A DNA stretch of 64,000 bases from Firm-08 sp045546995 (GTDB lineage Bacteria; Bacillota; Clostridia; Oscillospirales; QAKW01): positions 22,908-86,907 of the forward strand of contig JAZQDW010000047.1 in NCBI GenBank assembly GCA_045546995.1, given 5' to 3'. Below the pieces are notes generated by a model, which saw only the letters and a program-made list of their open reading frames with translations, was not told the origin of the DNA and searched no databases. A program made the position numbers and the translations under genes. Each line of letters begins with the position of its first letter. Within the stretch, counting starts at the first letter, position 1. Shown piece by piece: positions 60,202 to 64,000 of this stretch.

Positions 60202-62472
60202 ATGAAACGAAGAATGTTATCACTGCTGCTTTGCGTTGCGATACTGCTATCTATGTTGGCGGTGTACGCATTTCCTTCTTCGGCCGCAACCTACGGCAAT
60301 CTAACCTATGAAATAGAGGATGGGAAGGTTACCATTACTGACTGCAATGGATATATTACCGGTGCGCTGAGTATTCCGGCTGAAATTGAGGGTTATCCCG
60401 TGACAAGCATTGGCAGCCGGGCTTTTTATAATTACTACTATCTTAAAAGCATCACACTCCCGAATAGCATAACCAGCATTGGTGAGGGTGCTTTTGAAAA
60501 GTGTGACTCTCTTGAAAGTATCACACTCCCGAATGGTATAACTAGCATAGGTGAGTATGTTTTTAGGTGGTGCGACTCTCTTAAAAACATCACACTCCCG
60601 AATAGCATAACCAGCATTGGTGAGTCTGCTTTTGAGGGATGTAGCTCTCTTGAAAGCATCACGTTCCCGAATAGCATAACCAGCATTGGTAAGTATGCTT
60701 TTGATAGCTGTGACTCTCTTAAAAACATCACACTCCCGAAAAGCATAACCAGCCTTGGTTATAGTGCTTTTGGGGGGTGTAGCTCTCTTGAAAGCATCAC
60801 CATTCCGGGCAGCATTAAAACCGTTGATGACTATTTTTCTCACTGTACTAACCTAAAAACGGTCATTTTCTTAGACGGTGTTACAACTGTTAAATTTGGT
60901 GCATTTTTCAGTTGCCCCAATGTGGAACGCGTTACCATCCCCAAAAGTATGAAAAGTATAAATTACGATGCTTTTTATTTTTTAAAAGATAGCAAATGCG
61001 ACGTATACTACGGTGGAAATATGGCGCAAAGCAAACCCATCTCTGTCGGGTGGACTGCTCCTCATACGGTCTGGCATTATGATGCTTGTATTAATCAAGT
61101 TAATCATCGATACAGCAGCACAACGGACCTTGTTTGTAACGTATGCGGTTTTACCAGAAGAGCAACCCAGCCTGCTACCCGTGCCCATACTCCCAGCGTT
61201 TTCAAAGATGTCAAGAAAAGCGATTGGTTTTTCAAGAACGGTGCCATCGATTTTGTTTATAACGAAGGCTTGTTTTCCGGCATCGAAAAAACAACGTTCA
61301 GCCCCAACGGCAAAATGACGCGCGCCATGTTTGTTACCGTGTTGGGCCGTCTGGATGGCGCCGTCGTTAATAACAATACTACCACTCGCTTTACGGATGT
61401 TGCCAAACAGCAATATTATACCGGTTACGTAAAATGGGCCAGCGATAACAATCTTGTCAGCGGTGTCACTGATGCAGAATTTTCGCCCAATGCGAACATT
61501 ACCCGTGAGCAGATCTGCGCCATTATGGTGCGCTACAGCACGTATGCAAAAATTACCTTGCAAAAGAAAAATGCCGCCATTAAATTTAAGGATGCAAATA
61601 AGATCTCTTCTTATGCACAATCGGCTGTTACTGACTGTCAACGTGCAGGCCTTGTGACCGGTAATAAGGTTTCGGGAGGATATGCTTTCCGGCCCAAGGG
61701 CAATGCTACCCGCGCAGAGGTGGCCACCATTCTGATGAATTTTGCAAACCAATACGACGTCCATGAATGGTACAAATCGAAAACAGCCAAAACCTCCACC
61801 TGTATCTCCAAAACCACCTATAAGTGTAATCACTGCACCCAAAGCAAAACCGTGCTTTCCAGCGCTCATACCATTTCGGTGCTTGCAAAAGTTGCCCCCA
61901 CCTGCACAAAGGCGGGAAAAACAGCGGGCGTAAAGTGTACCACCTGTAAAACTGTTTTTGCCACCCAAAAAACCGTTGCTGCCAAGGGACATTCTTGGAA
62001 AGCGGCTACTTGCACTACGCCCAAAAAGTGCAAAATATGTGGCACTACCACCGGCGGTGCAGCGGGCCATAAGCTCAAAAACAACAAGTGTACAGTTTGT
62101 GGCAAGGACTTCACCCCTGCCTCGGCCAAGACAAAGGATATTATTTATCAGAATCTGGAAAATGCTTTGAGCTGGACACAACGGGGCATAGACGCTGTGC
62201 AAGAGTACAAGCCTGCCACTGCTGTTTATCGGTTGTTGATGGCCAGAAAGTACTTCAATGATGCGGCGTACGGATGTGGTTCGTATTATGATTTGCAAGA
62301 ACTCAAGGCAGAATTGAATGCTATATGCTCAGCGCTGATGCCGTTGGACAACTATACCAGTGTCGGTCCGCATAATGAGGATCGCGCCTTACTGCAGGCA
62401 TATTACTGTCTGGAAAATATGTATCCGCATCTGGAAAATATGACTGATATCCTAGGGGTATTGGTTAGTTGA
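60202..62472 (+). CDS. Leucine-rich-repeat surface protein with SLH domains and Cys-rich tail
   Basis: A 756-residue exported protein. The ATG at 60202 follows AAAGGAG; a longer reading runs back through the operator and is rejected. Signal peptide 1-31; LRR_5 repeats ~55-270, five of them near-identical 23-residue units (LPNSITSIGEGAFEKCDSLE type); three SLH repeats ~332-518 (DVKKSDWFFKNGAIDFVYN ... NATRAEVATILMNFA); then a Cys-rich section (~530-640) with about four CxxC pairs (YKCNHCTQ, VKCTTCKT, KKCKICGT, NKCTVCGK) that resembles repeated zinc-binding or disulphide units; finally a helical ~110-residue C-terminus. The internal SLH position, rather than terminal, is unusual. Paralogue of the protein at 31928. 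Confidence 0.9.
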   Translation: MKRRMLSLLLCVAILLSMLAVYAFPSSAATYGNLTYEIEDGKVTITDCNGYITGALSIPAEIEGYPVTSIGSRAFYNYYYLKSITLPNSITSIGEGAFEKCDSLESITLPNGITSIGEYVFRWCDSLKNITLPNSITSIGESAFEGCSSLESITFPNSITSIGKYAFDSCDSLKNITLPKSITSLGYSAFGGCSSLESITIPGSIKTVDDYFSHCTNLKTVIFLDGVTTVKFGAFFSCPNVERVTIPKSMKSINYDAFYFLKDSKCDVYYGGNMAQSKPISVGWTAPHTVWHYDACINQVNHRYSSTTDLVCNVCGFTRRATQPATRAHTPSVFKDVKKSDWFFKNGAIDFVYNEGLFSGIEKTTFSPNGKMTRAMFVTVLGRLDGAVVNNNTTTRFTDVAKQQYYTGYVKWASDNNLVSGVTDAEFSPNANITREQICAIMVRYSTYAKITLQKKNAAIKFKDANKISSYAQSAVTDCQRAGLVTGNKVSGGYAFRPKGNATRAEVATILMNFANQYDVHEWYKSKTAKTSTCISKTTYKCNHCTQSKTVLSSAHTISVLAKVAPTCTKAGKTAGVKCTTCKTVFATQKTVAAKGHSWKAATCTTPKKCKICGTTTGGAAGHKLKNNKCTVCGKDFTPASAKTKDIIYQNLENALSWTQRGIDAVQEYKPATAVYRLLMARKYFNDAAYGCGSYYDLQELKAELNAICSALMPLDNYTSVGPHNEDRALLQAYYCLENMYPHLENMTDILGVLVS
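60440..60800 (+). repeat. 69-bp tandem repeats in the LRR region
   Basis: Five successive units with the DNA theme AGCATCACACTCCCGAATAG followed by CATAACCAGCATTGGT and GAGTGTGCTTTTGA-like sequence, period 69 bases (23 codons). The nucleotide identity is high, suggesting recent expansion. Confidence 0.85.
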
Positions 62473-62484
62473 TTTGAGAAATCG

Positions 62485-62520
62485 GGCAAACTTGTCAACG
62501 GTGAAACGACCACCGGAAGA
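62485..62520 (+). pseudogene. Fragment of an SLH-domain coding sequence
   Basis: CTTGTCAACGGTGAAACGAC followed by CACCGG matches 34083-34108 inside the last SLH repeat of the other LRR/SLH gene at all but one base, and reads LVNGETTTG in frame. It lies 15 bases after the stop codon and is not translated, so it looks like a remnant of the former 3' end of this gene. Confidence 0.6.
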
Positions 62521-62533
62521 TTTATAAATAATT

Positions 62534-62573
62534 TAAGCAGGAAACGTCTTTTAGATGTTTCCTGCTTGCTTTT
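62534..62573 (+). terminator. Rho-independent terminator of the LRR/SLH gene
   Basis: AAGCAGGAAACGTC pairs with GATGTTTCCTGCTT, followed by GCTTTT. Confidence 0.85.
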
Positions 62574-62595
62574 GCTACGTTTTTTCGGCACTCCG

Positions 62596-62622
62596 TAGGG
62601 GCGGCAATCTGCCGTCCCTACG
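62596..62622. repeat. Short palindromic repeat
   Basis: GTAGGGGCGGC and GCCGTCCCTAC form a hairpin around AATCT. No T-tract, so probably a repetitive palindrome rather than a terminator. Confidence 0.5.
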
Positions 62623-62648
62623 ATGCAATATGATGTGTTTGTGATAAC

Positions 62649-62707
62649 TCGGCTCCCTCTGACGAGGGAGCTGTTGAGCGATAGCGAAACTGAGGGAGAG
62701 ACAACGT
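62649..62707 (+). repeat. Dispersed repeat, copy B (CTCCCT/AGGGA hairpin family)
   Basis: GGCTCCCTCTGACGAGGGAG hairpin followed by CTGTTGAGCGATAGCGAAAC and TGAGGGAGAGA; close match to 34291-34350. The 62473-62782 gap contains only this, the SLH fragment, the terminator, a palindrome and an AT-rich promoter zone with TATAAT at 62740-62745. Confidence 0.7.
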
Positions 62708-62782
62708 AAAACAAAAGTTTTTTGCCCAAAATACAGCAATATAATCCGTTTTTCTACACATACTACATCCGAGGTGATGGAT

Positions 62783-63634
62783 GTGAAATGGTGGAAGTAT
62801 GCGCTGTTCGGGCTGGCGGCGGCAGGGGTGTTTATGCTGTTGCCGCAGTTTGAATGGAAAAAAGAGACAAAGACACGGACGACGACGGAAGAACCGATAC
62901 AAAATCCTTCCATTAATATACTAATGTTGGGATGTGATGCGTCGGGGGTGCGTCCGGACAGCATTATGCTGGTGCATTTGGATGCAGACGGACAGCGGGT
63001 CTGTATGCTTTCCTTGCCCCGGGACGGTAAGATGCGGCAGGACGGACGCACACGCAAGCTGAACACCGTACTGTCCCTGCAGGACGGATCGCAGGCCAAG
63101 GAGGAGATCAGCCGCCTGACCGGCGCGCAGGTGGACTATTATATCAAGCTGCAGCCCGGCGTGCTGGCTGAAATGGTGGATGCGCTGGGTGGATTGGAAT
63201 ATACGGTGGAACAGGATATGCGCTACAGCGACCCGTCGCAGGGATTGTATATCGATCTCAAGGCGGGGCATCAGCTGTTGGACGGAGATCAATGCGAGCA
63301 GTATTGTCGCTATCGCAGTTATGCGATGGGCGATCTGACCCGCACCCGACAACAGCAAAAACTGTTGGGCGAATTGTTGCGGCAAAAGCTACAACTGCGA
63401 TATCTGCTGAAGCTGCCGACGCTATATAATATTATGAAGGAAAATGCAAAAACCGATATTTCGCCCGCCGTGATGGCCGAATATTTGCCCCTGGCGCGCA
63501 AAATGGCGGAGGGAGCGGTGGAGGTGGAGGGTCTGCAGTGCCCGGGAAATTATAATGATATGGAAAAAGAAGGCGTCAGTTATTTTATTTTCGATCATCA
63601 GCAGCTACGGGCGTTGTGCAGTCGGGAATTTTGA
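62783..63634 (+). CDS. LytR-CpsA-Psr (LCP) family protein
   Basis: A 283-residue membrane-anchored enzyme. I choose the GTG at 62783, six bases after GAGGTG; earlier in-frame GTG and ATG codons overlap that site. One N-terminal membrane helix (~4-21) precedes the LCP domain. The catalytic arginines and aspartates are visible: VRPDSIMLVHLD, MLSLPRDGKM and YCRYRSYAMGDLTRTRQQQ. LCP proteins attach wall teichoic acid, capsule or other glycopolymers to peptidoglycan on the outer face of the membrane. A short member, with no accessory C-terminal domain. Confidence 0.9.
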   Translation: MKWWKYALFGLAAAGVFMLLPQFEWKKETKTRTTTEEPIQNPSINILMLGCDASGVRPDSIMLVHLDADGQRVCMLSLPRDGKMRQDGRTRKLNTVLSLQDGSQAKEEISRLTGAQVDYYIKLQPGVLAEMVDALGGLEYTVEQDMRYSDPSQGLYIDLKAGHQLLDGDQCEQYCRYRSYAMGDLTRTRQQQKLLGELLRQKLQLRYLLKLPTLYNIMKENAKTDISPAVMAEYLPLARKMAEGAVEVEGLQCPGNYNDMEKEGVSYFIFDHQQLRALCSREF

Positions 63635-63769
63635 ATATTTTGTGATCAAAAACCGAAGTGCCCCTATGGATAGTATGGTGAAAATGTAATAAAGAAATTC
63701 GCATTCGGGGATGGCGTTTGGTGCAAAAACACAAGTTCAAAAAAAATTAAAAAAAGTTTTAAAAAAGTG

Positions 63770-63798
63770 TTGACAAATTAGTTCGTTTTTGGTATGAT
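63770..63798 (+). promoter_or_regulatory. Strong promoter, probably of an rRNA operon
   Basis: A perfect TTGACA at 63770-63775, 17-base spacer, TATGAT at 63793-63798, preceded by a long A/T-rich run like an UP element. The stretch 63635-63769 has no other feature I can name. Confidence 0.85.
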
Positions 63799-63805
63799 AT
63801 ACGAG

Positions 63806-64000
63806 CGCTCAAGAAAAGGGCACGGGGCGGAAACGCCGCAAACCCTTGATCTTAAGCGGAAAATGATCCTTGAAAATTAAACAGCATCATTAAAACGGAA
63901 CCCGTTAATTGCTTTTTTTAAAAAGCTTTTAACAGATGATTTCAAGAAGTAATTCTAAGTCAGCAGTTATGAGCGGATTCAATTATTTAATAAAAATTAT
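63806..64000 (+). promoter_or_regulatory. Probable rRNA operon leader
   Basis: Downstream of the strong promoter there is no reading frame. GATCCTTGAAAATTAAACAG (~63866-63885) resembles the boxA/antitermination and pre-16S leader sequence of Firmicutes, and the AT-rich end (TTATTTAATAAAAATTAT) looks like the spacer just before 16S. The mature 16S rRNA is not reached, so this is an inference. Confidence 0.6.

Overview
The window looks like chromosomal DNA of a spore-forming, Gram-positive member of the Clostridia, plausibly Oscillospirales-like (this placement is inference). The pointers are: sporulation genes gpr and spoIIP side by side, small Firmicutes families (DUF1934, DUF1292, DUF896, DUF5685), S-layer-homology surface proteins, an LCP-family envelope protein, a cobalamin riboswitch, AAGGAG-type ribosome binding sites, many overlapping start/stop codons, and rho-independent terminators after most transcription units.

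Layout. 1-9931 is housekeeping: the 3' end of ddl, then murI, a DUF1934 gene and argS; murA alone; an MFS transporter with dut; and degV with a two-component system. 9974-11224 is a minus-strand vitamin-B12 unit: promoter, cobalamin riboswitch, DUF4430 lipoprotein and ECF-type S component. 11232-11609 is a hairpin-rich element bounded by 14-bp inverted repeats. 11615-28338 is the centrepiece: one ten-gene minus-strand operon encoding a secreted vWA protein, a large tubulin/FtsZ-like protein, two unrecognised proteins, a TRAFAC-type GTPase with zinc-ribbon cysteines, a GAP1-like protein, a kinase-fold protein lacking catalytic residues, a Sel1-repeat membrane protein, a polytopic membrane protein and an M48 metalloprotease. 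It resembles the multi-component NTPase/GTPase systems proposed to act in conflict or membrane remodelling, but this component set is unusual.

28591-31712 holds a putative glycosidase, a small low-GC two-gene islet, a cluster of mini-hairpins, and a tRNA-Arg(ACG) gene with pieces of its 3' end scattered nearby. 31928-37600 has a leucine-rich-repeat/SLH surface protein, a DUF5685-DnaJ-zinc-ribbon-VanZ operon, a DUF1292 gene, and what I read as a 6S RNA gene whose apical loop has been enlarged by three 66-bp tandem repeats.

37627-55968 is a carbohydrate/surface region: a PocR-AraC regulator diverging from a GHL6-like glycosidase and a cupin isomerase-like protein; a DeoR regulator diverging from two related secreted proteins (one with a metallophosphoesterase domain) separated by a 36-residue peptide gene; GH29 and GH78 glycosidases; then, convergently, three tandem sugar-phosphate isomerase/epimerase-like paralogues and a lone PTS-type IIC permease. 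The likely common theme is uptake and breakdown of fucose- or rhamnose-containing glycans.

56071-59842 returns to core genes (gpr, spoIIP, HlyIII family, DUF896, a lipoprotein). 59872-62472 is an XRE repressor diverging from a second LRR/SLH protein across a promoter carrying two matching palindromes. 62783-63634 is an LCP protein, and the window ends in the promoter and leader of what is probably an rRNA operon, with 16S expected just beyond base 64000.
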